Source: Bdellovibrionales bacterium
Lineage (GTDB): Bacteria; Bdellovibrionota; UBA2428
Direction of reading: 5' to 3'
NCBI GenBank assembly: GCA_018266335.1
Contig: JAFEAR010000198.1
Coordinates: 22,188-86,187 of the forward strand
DNA length: 64,000 nt
The position numbers and the translations under genes are program-made. The notes below the pieces were generated by a model. It had not been told where the DNA came from and did no database searches. It saw only the letters and a list, made by a program, of their open reading frames with translations. The number at the start of each line of letters is the position of its first letter. Within the stretch, counting starts at the first letter, position 1. Positions 44,544 through 53,257 of the stretch are shown piece by piece.

Positions 44544-45623
44544 ATGAAGGGTATGGGCCAACTTCGGATTCGCGTTCCATTTAAAAGCACGGGGACAATA
44601 CTCTTGTTAGTCGCCACCGGGACGAGCCACGCGGATTCTCTTCCGAACATCGAAGGTGCCAGCTGCAAAGAAGCCGCGACCGTGGCCAAAATTCTCTGTA
44701 TCGAGGCCAAGAGTTCCTTTGAGCAAAACAAGGAGCAAGAAACCGATGCGCAAAAGAAAGCGGTCAAAGAGTCGCTGGCTAAATTCCAAGATGCTTACTC
44801 CGGACTTCTCGACTGTTACAAAGTGCTAAACATTAAGAGCCTCAACACGGACTTTGCCAATATGGCGGGCCATCGCGGATTTAAAGCGGGACAAGCATCG
44901 CTCGGCACTCAAAACGACCAAACAGGCAACAACAACCAAGTCCAGTCTCGGCAGGGCACGGCGGGTGCCGGAACTAAAACTGCAGAGGCAACTAAGTATG
45001 TACTCGAGCGCTGCGAGAAAGACGGAAAATCATTTCTATCCGACCTGAAACTGGTCGGTCCTACCACCGACGTCTGCACCAAAAGTCTTCCAAAGGGTGA
45101 TGACATTAAAGGCGACGAGGCCCGCAGTGCCTGGGTGAAAGCCAATGCAATGAACATGGAAACCATGGCGGCCGACTCCAAAGCCGACGCGCAAAAACCT
45201 CGCACCACCGAGCAAACTAAGGAGTGTGGGCAAATGATAGCGGGGGTGGATGCCCAAAAAGCCGGACACCAAAGTTCCATCGAGAATGCCGCCGCTCAAC
45301 GCAAATCGTCCCCCGACGAAACCCAGGAATTCAGAAAGAACATGGGCGTGGGCATGATGACGCTTTTCACGTCTAAAGAAACGCGCGACGTAGGTAACAA
45401 GTACCTCGACCAAACAGCACCCAGCACCGGCCGCAAACTGGCCGAAGACTTCGACGATAGCCTGAGCTACGCGCCCGCAAAAACGTTAGGCTCCGGTGCC
45501 GACACGGCCCCCAACTCGGCGGGCGTGCAGCCGGCAAGCGCGCCCATGCCTGCAGCTTCGGGCGCGGCGCGCGCCCGAGCGCATAACTTGCTCGACGACG
45601 TTAACAAAAAATTCGGTCAGTAA
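44544..45623 (+). CDS. Exported low-complexity protein of unknown function
   Basis: A 359-residue protein with a signal peptide (residues about 16-31, ending TSHA). The mature part is polar and Ala/Lys/Asp/Gln-rich with about eight cysteines spread through the first two thirds (GASCKEAATVAKILCIEAK, LLDCYKVL, LERCEKDG, TDVCTKS, TKECGQM), suggesting several disulfides, and a disordered Ala/Pro-rich C-terminal third. No family was recognised. The stop faces the convergent lipoprotein gene with 3 bp between. Confidence 0.6.
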   Translation: MKGMGQLRIRVPFKSTGTILLLVATGTSHADSLPNIEGASCKEAATVAKILCIEAKSSFEQNKEQETDAQKKAVKESLAKFQDAYSGLLDCYKVLNIKSLNTDFANMAGHRGFKAGQASLGTQNDQTGNNNQVQSRQGTAGAGTKTAEATKYVLERCEKDGKSFLSDLKLVGPTTDVCTKSLPKGDDIKGDEARSAWVKANAMNMETMAADSKADAQKPRTTEQTKECGQMIAGVDAQKAGHQSSIENAAAQRKSSPDETQEFRKNMGVGMMTLFTSKETRDVGNKYLDQTAPSTGRKLAEDFDDSLSYAPAKTLGSGADTAPNSAGVQPASAPMPAASGAARARAHNLLDDVNKKFGQ

Positions 45624-45626
45624 AAT

Positions 45627-46052
45627 TTAGAGCGCAGGACGCGTGTAGGTCACGGTCTTGTCATTTGGCGTGGTAACAAAGAGCGAGTTGCCGTCAACCC
45701 GGTACTCTAAATTCGAAGCCAGCACGTGCAACGGGCAGCTGTCGTCGCCCGCATCTAGATTCTCAGACAGGTGAATATTTTTGTCGTCCACCGAGGCCAC
45801 AACGTCGCCGCGCGCTTCAATTTTTTCTCCGGAGGGAGTCACGCACTGGTTAAGGAAGGTCACTTTCTTCTCCGAAACAATCATGTAGATCGAGGAATTG
45901 TCCGTGTGTATCATTTCCCACACGCCCATTACGCCCACGTTGTTATCGGCGGAGAGAGTGGTGAAACCTTTTTGGGGCGGCTCAACTTTCGACGAGCTTT
46001 TCAGTCCACAAGCACCCAAAAGCAAGAGTCCAAAAATCCATGCGTTTTTCAT
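45627..46052 (-). CDS. Small lipoprotein of unknown function
   Basis: A 141-residue protein with a type II signal peptide (lipobox LGAC, Cys15). The mature domain is probably a small beta-barrel of lipocalin-like size: GVWEMIHTDNSSIYMIVSEKKVTFLNQC is followed by strand pairs and ends with LFVTTPNDKTVTYTRPAL. Two cysteines besides the lipidated one could pair. The GVW start is common in lipocalin-like domains. Function unknown. Confidence 0.6.
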   Translation of the reverse strand: MKNAWIFGLLLLGACGLKSSSKVEPPQKGFTTLSADNNVGVMGVWEMIHTDNSSIYMIVSEKKVTFLNQCVTPSGEKIEARGDVVASVDDKNIHLSENLDAGDDSCPLHVLASNLEYRVDGNSLFVTTPNDKTVTYTRPAL

Positions 46053-46107
46053 TTTTTACTCCTTAGCCGAATTGGGTCTAACAAGCCGAACTAGACGGGG
46101 CAATTGC

Positions 46108-47175
46108 TTATTTGGCCTGCGCCTTGAGCGCCTTGGCGGCCAGGGCGTAACCTCCGTCGCCGCCGTCCACAAAGTGCACATGCTGCCCCTTGCGATCAAA
46201 GACCAAACAGGTCATGAGCGCACGCGGAGACGAATGAATTCCATAGATAATTTCGCCCGCCCGGTGCCGCGCCGCAAACTTGGTCTCCAGCACCTGCCGC
46301 TGCTCGGCCGACACGTCCACCACAAAGCGCAGCATGTCGTCATACTTCCAAAAGTCAGATTGTTCGGTGACCGCGCGCTTGTATCCGGACCAATCCACCC
46401 CGTGCGTCTTAAGATTGAAGGCAAAGACCAAGAGTCCAAACAACGTAGTCGCCCACAAGTTGACTCCGTATTTAAGTCGCAGCCAAAGACTTTTGCCAAA
46501 AGTGCGCACGCGCTGCTCGGCCCGCAGCGCCCGGGGATCCACATTTACACGGAGCTTGGCCTCCGTTACCGGATTCAAACTGGCGCCGCGGCCAATGGTG
46601 TCGCCAATTTCGTCGATCACCGCCTGATAGATGCGCGCCGCCTGCGCCAAATCTGTAGGCACCGCCCGGATGAGCACGCTGAGCATTTCACCGCGCTGAG
46701 TGGCCAGCGGTTCCCACCGACACTCGAGTCCCGAAAAATCGGCGCGCGCGGAATTTTGGCTATCCACCCAAGCGTAGTCCTCATTCGACTTCACGATTTG
46801 GTCGGCCAGGGTGAGTCCGCCGCCCGCAAAGACTGCGAGGTTTAAATCGCCCGAGAGCGCGTAGCGCCCCACCCGCACACTCGCGCCGCGCTCGCGCAGC
46901 CGCCGCACGGACACCGCGCCCACTCTAAGTTCTAAATTAAATTCCTCGCGCGCCATACGACGCGTGCCGAGCATGGCCACTTTTACTCGCTCCAGAGTAG
47001 AGTCCGGAACCACGAGCGTGGCACCGTCGCCGCCAAATACGTAGGGCACCTCGATACGCGCCGGCTTGAGCGCGTTCAACACTGCCGCAATGCACGAGGC
47101 GCCCACGATATTCACGTTTTTATACTGTCCCGCTTCGATGGCACGAGTGGAGCCTTTGACGTCGGCCACCACCAC
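46108..47175 (-). CDS. DUF3095 (cyclase-like) protein, apparently missing its N-terminus
   Basis: A 355-residue protein beginning GTG GTG GTG GCC. It opens directly in VVVADVKGSTRAIEAGQYKNV, the conserved core of DUF3095, which resembles class III nucleotide cyclases (VPYVFGGDGATLVV follows). Related proteins have roughly 25-35 residues before this point. Upstream in frame there is a TAG 18 bp before the first GTG, so no longer start exists. A hydrophobic helix (LWATTLFGLLVFAF) lies near residue 245. Either it starts here and lacks the first strand, or the 5' end was lost. No ribosome-binding site is evident, which favours decay. Confidence 0.65.
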   Translation of the reverse strand: MVVADVKGSTRAIEAGQYKNVNIVGASCIAAVLNALKPARIEVPYVFGGDGATLVVPDSTLERVKVAMLGTRRMAREEFNLELRVGAVSVRRLRERGASVRVGRYALSGDLNLAVFAGGGLTLADQIVKSNEDYAWVDSQNSARADFSGLECRWEPLATQRGEMLSVLIRAVPTDLAQAARIYQAVIDEIGDTIGRGASLNPVTEAKLRVNVDPRALRAEQRVRTFGKSLWLRLKYGVNLWATTLFGLLVFAFNLKTHGVDWSGYKRAVTEQSDFWKYDDMLRFVVDVSAEQRQVLETKFAARHRAGEIIYGIHSSPRALMTCLVFDRKGQHVHFVDGGDGGYALAAKALKAQAK

Positions 47176-47276
47176 GTTATCGTTAACTAACTAATCTCTT
47201 GGCGTGTTGAGTAAAAATGCTCCCAAGGTCCACCGTCTCCTACCAGTCGCACTAAGTTCACAGCTGCCAACCGTTG

Positions 47277-47307
47277 TTTGCACGAGATCCCGCGATCCTC
47301 GTGCAAA
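47277..47307. other. Inverted repeat in the 47.2-47.4 kb intergenic region
   Basis: Two perfect 10-bp arms, TTTGCACGAG (47277-47286) and CTCGTGCAAA (47298-47307), flank an 11-bp loop. There is no T-run on either side. The region 47176-47430 otherwise holds only AT-rich sequence between the divergent DUF3095 and beta-helix genes, plus a second small dyad (GTGCGG 47381-47386 / CCGCAC 47396-47401) close to the beta-helix start. Either could be an operator or an mRNA hairpin. Confidence 0.4.
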
Positions 47308-47430
47308 TGACGGCCTCAGCCCCACACTGATGAAACTTAGGCAACACGTAACCATCTGTTTATAAAGCATATTTTATCAAGTGCGGGCATTTTATCCGCA
47401 CCGCCACGATAATGCTGATAAACTAATAAA

Positions 47431-49344
47431 ATGTGGTTCTCGACTATGCCATTCAAGACCTTGCGCTCTGGGGCAATGAGTTTTTTGCTCATCGCTTGTG
47501 GCCTTGGTGGATTCACCGAGAAAACACAAGCCACACCCCAACTGCTCAAGATTGATGGATCCATTTACAGCAGCACCGGCACGGTCGTGACGGGCAACAA
47601 GGACATTAAGATTTATGCCTACTCGGCTAACACGGGTGGATCTTCGCTTTGGAGCTCTTCGGTTTACAACGCCACGCTCACGAACGGACGCTTCTCGATT
47701 GTGCTCGATGCTTCTACCGGTTCGCCCTCGCTCATGTCGCGCATCGCCGCCCTTGGCGACACCACCAGCCCCTGGTTCGAAATCGAAGTCGATAGCGGCA
47801 CGGCCGGCAACGCGGTGATCGACACCTCAACCATCGTGAAGCCGCGCTTCCGGGCGAAGGGCGCCATGTTTGCCATTTCCGCCGCCAACACGGACCGCCT
47901 GCGCGGTGTTACAGTGAGTTCCGCCACGCCTACCGACGGCCAAGTCTTGGCTTACAACTCGAGCCTAGTGCAGTGGGAGCCACAAAACCCCGCGGGCAAA
48001 GATGCCACCTATCCCACCGAAGCCGCGCGCCACACCACGGCGGCCACCGCCGTCTATGTGCGCACCGATGGCAGCGACACTACTTGCAACGGTTCCGTGG
48101 ACGCATCGTCGGCATCGGCCCCCGCATGTTCCTTTGCAACTCCGCAAAAGGCCGTCGATGCGCTGCCCGAAGTTTTGCTGAATGCCGTCACAGTGAACAT
48201 CGCCGCGGGGACCTATCGCACGACGACCTCGGGAGCTAACGCGCTCACCATTCAAAAACAAATTGGATCCTCGGGCTCGCTCCTGGTGGTGGGCAACGGC
48301 AGCGTCATTCTTTCGGGAGCCACCTCGGGCGCACCCACGACGGCGGTCGGATACAATGGGGTAGACGTTTACGCTCCGACCACGCGCGGTTTCACGCTGA
48401 AAAACATCACCACCCAGTATTTTGTGGGCAGCGGCATTCGTTTCAATCCGCACTCGGCCGGAGTTTTGGACACCGTTACATCGTCGAACAATAGCTTTGC
48501 GGGGGTAGAAGGCACTTCAGCCTACATCGAAGCCATCGGTACCAACACACTGGGCACGGGCAACTCCTACGGGCTTTATATCGCCAAAAGTCAGTTCAAC
48601 TTAATCGGAACGGGTAGCGTCACTGCAAATAGTAACATCGTTGGCATGATTATCGCTTTCGAAAGCCAGGCTTACGGGCTTAACGGCACATCTTACACCG
48701 CGAACAGCAATACCAGCGGGGGAGTTATCATTACCGGCAACGCCTTCTTTTACCCGGACACGCTCACGGCAAATAGTTCGTCCGGCGGCTCGGGTGTAAC
48801 TTCTACGAATGGATCTTATTTATATTGTGATGCCAACGGCAGCATCACGGCCAGCTCCAACGGTGTTTACGGATTTAACGTTGCGTACAACGCCAGTATC
48901 TACACCGAATGCCCGCTCACATTTAGCTCCAACACCGCGGCCAATTGGGCCCTCACGAGCAGCGGACACGGCACCATGCTGAACAACAGCGTTACGATGT
49001 CCGGCACTAATACGGCCGCAAGCATTAGCATTCTAGACTCTAGCTCACTCGCCATGTGGGGGACGGCCGCGCTGAGCACGGCGCGCGGGTCCGTAGGCAC
49101 TGGCATTGGCATTTACGTGGATTCGAATTCGCAATTCTCTTCCACTGCGTCGGGAACCATTTCGATCACCCAGTACCAAAGCTACGGAATATACGTGAGC
49201 AACGGCTCCCGCTTTATCGATGCGGGCGCGGGCACGCGCACCGTATCGAACGCCACCACCGTGGCCGGCATTTCAGAACTCAGTCTTTACCGGAAAGGCG
49301 GCTTCGCCGCGGGGTCTTGCGATGCAAGTAGCCGTTGCAACTAA
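47431..49344 (+). CDS. Exported right-handed beta-helix protein, first of a tandem pair
   Basis: A 637-residue protein. A signal peptide ends near TQA, and the mature protein starts TPQLLKIDGSIYSSTG. Residues about 35-190 form a beta-rich domain (LWSSSVYNATLTNGRFSIVL, then KPRFRAKGAMFAI). From about 205 (YVRTDGSDTTCNGS) to the end it is a parallel beta-helix of short Asn/Ser/Gly-rich coils such as NNSFAGVEGTSAYI and ANSNTSGGVIITGN. It closes with SLYRKGGFAAGSCDASSRCN, shared with the next gene product. Surface display and carbohydrate or cell-contact roles are common for the fold. The start codon lacks a good Shine-Dalgarno sequence. Confidence 0.75.
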   Translation: MWFSTMPFKTLRSGAMSFLLIACGLGGFTEKTQATPQLLKIDGSIYSSTGTVVTGNKDIKIYAYSANTGGSSLWSSSVYNATLTNGRFSIVLDASTGSPSLMSRIAALGDTTSPWFEIEVDSGTAGNAVIDTSTIVKPRFRAKGAMFAISAANTDRLRGVTVSSATPTDGQVLAYNSSLVQWEPQNPAGKDATYPTEAARHTTAATAVYVRTDGSDTTCNGSVDASSASAPACSFATPQKAVDALPEVLLNAVTVNIAAGTYRTTTSGANALTIQKQIGSSGSLLVVGNGSVILSGATSGAPTTAVGYNGVDVYAPTTRGFTLKNITTQYFVGSGIRFNPHSAGVLDTVTSSNNSFAGVEGTSAYIEAIGTNTLGTGNSYGLYIAKSQFNLIGTGSVTANSNIVGMIIAFESQAYGLNGTSYTANSNTSGGVIITGNAFFYPDTLTANSSSGGSGVTSTNGSYLYCDANGSITASSNGVYGFNVAYNASIYTECPLTFSSNTAANWALTSSGHGTMLNNSVTMSGTNTAASISILDSSSLAMWGTAALSTARGSVGTGIGIYVDSNSQFSSTASGTISITQYQSYGIYVSNGSRFIDAGAGTRTVSNATTVAGISELSLYRKGGFAAGSCDASSRCN

Positions 49345-51220
49345 GCGAGCCTGGCTTGCGATTATTCTTATTTGCGTGGGTGCGCAGCGCGCGCAGGCCA
49401 CCCCCCTTGTCGCCAAGGTGATGGGCTCGCTTTACGATTCCGCCGGACTCCCCAACAGCACGGCGAAGGATATCCAAATCAAACTCTACTCCGCCGCTTC
49501 GGGGGGATCGCTGCTGTGGACATCCTCCGTATACAACACCTCCATGTTTGCTCCCGGGCGATTTTCGATTGCTATCGATGCATCTTCGGGATCGCCCACC
49601 CTCGTGCAGGCGCTCTCGGACATCCTGCCCACGGGCAACGCCTGGTTCCAAATCATTGTCGACAGCGCCGCCGCGAACGGTGTGATGACGACCCCCGTGA
49701 ACGTGATGCCGCGAATTCGCGCGGCCGGAGCCGCCTTTGCTCTAGCAGCCAAAACGGCCGATGGCATTCGCGGCAACCTGCTGTCCACCACGGCCCCCAC
49801 CAACGGACAAACATTGGCGTGGAACAACGGCACGCAATTTTGGACGCCCGCTTTGCCAGCCGGTCAGGATGCCACCTTCCCCATCGCCGCCGCTCGCCGC
49901 ACCACGGCCTCTATGAACCTCTACGTACGCACCGATGGCAACGACTCGACCTGCACGGGCCTGGCCAACGCTTCCTCCGCATCGGCTCCCAACTGCGCCT
50001 TCCTAACGACGCAGAAGGCCATCGACATTGTTCCCGAATTTATTTTGCACCCAGTGACGGTCAACGTTGTGGCCGGCACTTACCGGCAAACAACGAGTGG
50101 CGCGGCCCTACTCAACATTGCAAAATTCGTTTCTGCTTCGGCAGGCCTCGTGGTGCAATCTTCCGGCGGCAGCGTAACTTTTAGCGGCGCCACCTCGGGC
50201 GCCCCCACCACCCCCGTGGGCAAATACGGCGTGGTAGTGCAAATGCCCTCGCGGGGAGTAACGATTAAGGGCTTCACGGCTAATTATTTTACCGCCGACG
50301 GCTTTCACATTCAGCCGGCCGCCTCGGCGAAACTCGACGGTGTTACGGCCACGAACAACACCAGCTCCGGACTGCTCTCCTGGCGCAGTTACGTGGAGCT
50401 AACGGGTTACAATGTTTTCAACTCCAACGGCCTCGACGGTATTTTCACCTCGGGCGGATACACCGTCCTGACCGGCGCGACCGTGCAAACCAACAGCAAT
50501 TCCTCCTACGGCGTTATCGCTGCTGATACCGGCAACATTTACTCCACCGGCACTTCTTTGATTACTTCGTCATCGAATACGAAGGATGGCATTTCGGCGT
50601 TCAATAAAGGAACCATTACGGGCACCGCGAATTTAATTTCGAACAGCAATTCCCAAATTGGTATTTCGGCCGGATCGCGCGGACTGGTCGAAACCACCGG
50701 CAACACCACGGCTACCGGCAACGGCAACTACGCCACTCACTCGTGGGGACCTTCGTCGATTCAATACGATGGCAACTTCACGGCTTCGGGCAGCGGGTGG
50801 ACGGACATTGTGGCCTCGGAACTAGGGGTCGTCGCGTTTAACAAGGCCGTGACGGTGACCACCGGCACGGTGCCCGCATGGAGCGTAAACGCAGACGCCG
50901 TATGGAAAGGCAGCATCTTCTTTAACAACAACGGCTCCGATGCCGTTTCGTTCACCGGCACCGGAAGCACGGCCCAAGCTTGGTCGCCCGTCTTTGGCGG
51001 CATGATTAAAACGACGGGCAGTGGCTCGGTCACTTTGGCGACCTACCAGTTTCAGGGCATCTACAATACCGGCGGAATATTCATCGATTCCGGAACAGGC
51101 ACGCGCAGCATTACGGGAACGGGTTCCGGAAACAAAGCCTGGATTGAAGAGCAAAGCCTCTATCGCAAGGGCGGCTTTCCGGCCGCCTCGGGCTGCCTCA
51201 CCGCTAGCCGCTGCAACTAA
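49322..51220 (+). CDS. Exported right-handed beta-helix protein, second of a tandem pair
   Basis: A 632-residue paralogue of the preceding protein. ATG 49322 overlaps the upstream gene by 23 bp and gives the signal peptide MQVAVATKRAWLAIILICVG with cleavage after AQA; an earlier in-frame ATG lies deep in the upstream gene. The mature protein starts TPLVAKVMGSLYDSAG, then LLWTSSVYNTSMFAPGRFSI, YVRTDGNDSTCTG and QKAIDIVPEFILHPVTVN align with the first copy. The beta-helix (GATVQTNSNSSYGVIAADT and similar) ends SLYRKGGFPAAS-GC-ASRCN. The overlap means the two are translated together. Confidence 0.78.
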   Translation: MQVAVATKRAWLAIILICVGAQRAQATPLVAKVMGSLYDSAGLPNSTAKDIQIKLYSAASGGSLLWTSSVYNTSMFAPGRFSIAIDASSGSPTLVQALSDILPTGNAWFQIIVDSAAANGVMTTPVNVMPRIRAAGAAFALAAKTADGIRGNLLSTTAPTNGQTLAWNNGTQFWTPALPAGQDATFPIAAARRTTASMNLYVRTDGNDSTCTGLANASSASAPNCAFLTTQKAIDIVPEFILHPVTVNVVAGTYRQTTSGAALLNIAKFVSASAGLVVQSSGGSVTFSGATSGAPTTPVGKYGVVVQMPSRGVTIKGFTANYFTADGFHIQPAASAKLDGVTATNNTSSGLLSWRSYVELTGYNVFNSNGLDGIFTSGGYTVLTGATVQTNSNSSYGVIAADTGNIYSTGTSLITSSSNTKDGISAFNKGTITGTANLISNSNSQIGISAGSRGLVETTGNTTATGNGNYATHSWGPSSIQYDGNFTASGSGWTDIVASELGVVAFNKAVTVTTGTVPAWSVNADAVWKGSIFFNNNGSDAVSFTGTGSTAQAWSPVFGGMIKTTGSGSVTLATYQFQGIYNTGGIFIDSGTGTRSITGTGSGNKAWIEEQSLYRKGGFPAASGCLTASRCN

Positions 51221-51318
51221 TTAATCAAAAATCTCTATGACGCCTCGACCCCATTAAGGAAACTTGACGAGCGAACTCCAAAGAGCGCTGTTACTTTCTG
51301 GGGCTGGAGGAATTCAAA

Positions 51319-51426
51319 ATGAAATCAATTGAAGGGCGGGTCATGCCGCCCATCTTGCTCTGGATGTTCGGGGTACCGGGTGGACTCTGCCTATTGCTCT
51401 GGCTTCTTGTTTTTCGCGGTAAGTAA
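51319..51426 (+). CDS. Small single-helix membrane protein, 35 residues
   Basis: ATG 51319 lies 8 bp after GGAGG (51306-51310) and opens a 35-codon frame. The product starts MKSIEGRVMPPILLW and continues with one strongly hydrophobic helix (VPGGLCLLLWLLVF) ending FRGK, so it is an inner-membrane peptide with a short basic tail. A perfect 12-bp terminator follows 30 bp after the stop codon, which with the ribosome-binding site makes a complete small gene. No homologue was recognised; a toxic type I peptide or a small regulator of a membrane protein are both possible. Confidence 0.65.
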   Translation: MKSIEGRVMPPILLWMFGVPGGLCLLLWLLVFRGK

Positions 51427-51456
51427 AAAATAGTCGGTCCCCAAAACCGATTTATA

Positions 51457-51502
51457 GGGCTCTCTGACTTCCCCCCCCTTCGTCAGAGAGCCCATTTTTT
51501 TT
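51457..51502 (+). terminator. Strong rho-independent terminator
   Basis: A perfect 12-bp stem (51457-51468 with 51482-51493), a 13-base C-rich loop and then ATTTTTTTT. It closes the 35-residue gene and probably the beta-helix transcription unit. Confidence 0.88.
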
Positions 51503-51656
51503 AGGCCACGTCCTTCTTCGCTTCCACAGATTTAGGCAACCAAATGCAAAAACAGGTGTTAGATTTAGTCTGGATTTAATTGGGTAGATTTCTTCTCCAC
51601 CGGATCATCAACTTCCCTACACGCGCGGGCCTATATTTGCCCGGTAATCCATAAAA

Positions 51657-52736
51657 TCACGGACCGTGGGCCTGTCCTTTGTACGCAGCTTTCCACATAT
51701 CCGCTATCTCTTCCGGGGAATGAAATAAAATAACGCGGGTTTCGTCATAACTATGAGGAAGCGGTGGAAAGTGCGCTTTCATGAGAAGAAAATCGGTAAA
51801 AATTCTACTCGTTCGTCCATTTCCATCCGTGAAGGGGTGTATTGCAATGAACTCGTGTTGTAGTTCCGCGATTTGTTCGAGGCTCGACCTATAGCCAATA
51901 TTATTAGCCGCCTCGAGAAGCGAAAATAGCCGTTCCGAAACTTCGTGCGGCGGGGCCAAGTTAACAAAAGGTATTCCGGGAGCCCCCGTCGTTACCTGGG
52001 CTTCTGATTTTCTTAGGTCGCGACCTTCCTTGAAGGTACCCCGAATATGTCCTGCGTTCGAAGCAGAGGTATTCGTACCATTAGACAAAAGAGTTTTGTT
52101 CCAATTGGAAATGTCCTCTTCGGTGAGCGGCGCCCCGGAGAGCAGTTTTTCCATCATAAGGGAATTCGCATCACTGATCGATTGGAGAGAAATGTCTTTT
52201 GTCGAATCCTCGGACCTTGAAGTTGAAGAGGCTGCATACTGGGAACGAGTTAATCGCTCCAAAAGGGAGTCAGCTTTCTGAATTCTGACGTCGAAATTAT
52301 TTTCAACGTTGTAGCTAGCTCTCGCGGAGAGTGCCAACGGTGACATCTCGGCCGATTCTTCAAGAACGCGAATGCCATCTTTAGCGGCCTCAAGCGAATA
52401 AAAATGCGCCTGCCCATTGATGTCTCTGGCTAATACGTGGACTCCCTTCGAATTGGCCTTGTTCTGAATTTTTCGGACTTTAAGCGGCGACTTCCACCAC
52501 GAAAATGGATGATCGCTTGAAGGGATTACGCTGCCTTCGATAACATCGCCGAGCTTCATCGACGGAATAAGGTATCGGCCACGCGGGGCACGATCGGCGC
52601 CGGTAGAAACGCCCTTTTGAAAGCCGCCACCCAGCAATTTTCCAAGTGTATCCCTGAAGCAATCAAACCCAGACGCTACGCTGATATTCGAAAAAACGAC
52701 CAGAGATAAACTTAGACAGCAAAGAACCCGACCCAT
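51657..52736 (-). CDS. Exported Fic-domain protein
   Basis: A 359-residue protein started at ATG 52736, giving the signal peptide MGRVLCCLSLSLVVFSNISV; the longer frame upstream has no such feature. Residues about 175-350 form a Fic domain: GHIRGTFKEGR and the catalytic HPFTDGNGRTSR (His300 to Arg311), so it should transfer AMP or a similar group to a protein hydroxyl. Upstream, SISDAN (186-191) sits where class II Fic proteins carry the inhibitory (S/T)xxxE(G/N) motif; the Glu position is Ala190, so self-inhibition may be weak or absent. An export signal on a Fic enzyme suggests action outside the cytoplasm, for example on another cell. Confidence 0.85.
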   Translation of the reverse strand: MGRVLCCLSLSLVVFSNISVASGFDCFRDTLGKLLGGGFQKGVSTGADRAPRGRYLIPSMKLGDVIEGSVIPSSDHPFSWWKSPLKVRKIQNKANSKGVHVLARDINGQAHFYSLEAAKDGIRVLEESAEMSPLALSARASYNVENNFDVRIQKADSLLERLTRSQYAASSTSRSEDSTKDISLQSISDANSLMMEKLLSGAPLTEEDISNWNKTLLSNGTNTSASNAGHIRGTFKEGRDLRKSEAQVTTGAPGIPFVNLAPPHEVSERLFSLLEAANNIGYRSSLEQIAELQHEFIAIHPFTDGNGRTSRIFTDFLLMKAHFPPLPHSYDETRVILFHSPEEIADMWKAAYKGQAHGP

Positions 52737-53147
52737 TTCCAACTCAACGCTAGCATGTGTGAGCGAGACACCAAAGCGCAAGCCTCGCCTCAAGGTGGGG
52801 ATAGCGAAAATGTTGCCCCGCACCGAACCGCTGGTCGTGGGCCAGGAGCACGAGGACCGGTGGACGAGTAAGGTGAACGATTCGGCTGGCATTCGAATCC
52901 TATCCACTCGAAACGTCTATCCACGGAGGTCAGCCCGTCATGCAAAGAAAACATTTTCGATCGCCTTCCTGGTTGAAAAGATGGGGCTCAATTCTTGGTA
53001 GACTCGTGGGAGCTATTTGACAGCTCCGTCGAGTGACCGGGAGAAATTTCGGGAATGCTACGGCCTCAGAGTCGATGCCAGCTGTGTTTAAAATTGGTTT
53101 TGGATTTCAGCGACTTCGAACGCCGCCCCGCGAATGATTCTAAAAAT
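52737..53147. other. Intergenic stretch with no supported gene
   Basis: About 410 bp between the Fic gene and the left att repeat. An 80-codon open frame exists at 52759-53001 but has no ribosome-binding site or recognisable product. The last 60 bp (53088-53147) resemble the sequence next to the tRNA at 61253-61312 and belong to the att flank. Confidence 0.6.
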
Positions 53148-53169
53148 TTGGTGCCTGAGGGCGGGATCG
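53148..53169. repeat. attL: direct repeat of the tRNA-Met 3' end
   Basis: Twenty-one of 22 bases match 61313-61334, the 3' end of the tRNA-Met gene including its CCA. The 60 bp on the outer (lower-coordinate) side also begin with the same TTAAAATTGG at equal spacing as the right copy (53088 and 61253), so the repeat extends, with divergence, to about 82 bp. This copy is the displaced original tRNA end. Confidence 0.85.
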
Positions 53170-53221
53170 CCCTAAGACTTCAAAATCTTTAGCCTCAATC
53201 GCCTGTTGGTAGCAAGAAGTA

Positions 53222-53250
53222 GCAGCCCCAGCCTTTTGGGCCGGGGCTGC
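53222..53250. terminator. GC-rich hairpin after the integrase gene
   Basis: An 8-bp GCAGCCCC/GGGGCTGC stem extended by three more pairs across one mismatch, directly downstream of the integrase stop codon. A weak T-rich stretch follows on either strand, so it may end transcription or act as a recombination-site structure. Confidence 0.5.
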
Positions 53251-53257
53251 GTTAGTT

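Noticed and set aside
52880..52930. Possible tRNA remnant (a TTCGAATCC-like loop)
   Set aside because: No 5-bp T-stem and no acceptor or anticodon arm could be paired.
52759..53001. 80-codon frame between the Fic gene and attL
   Set aside because: No ribosome-binding site, no recognisable domain, and partial overlap with the Fic gene's upstream region.
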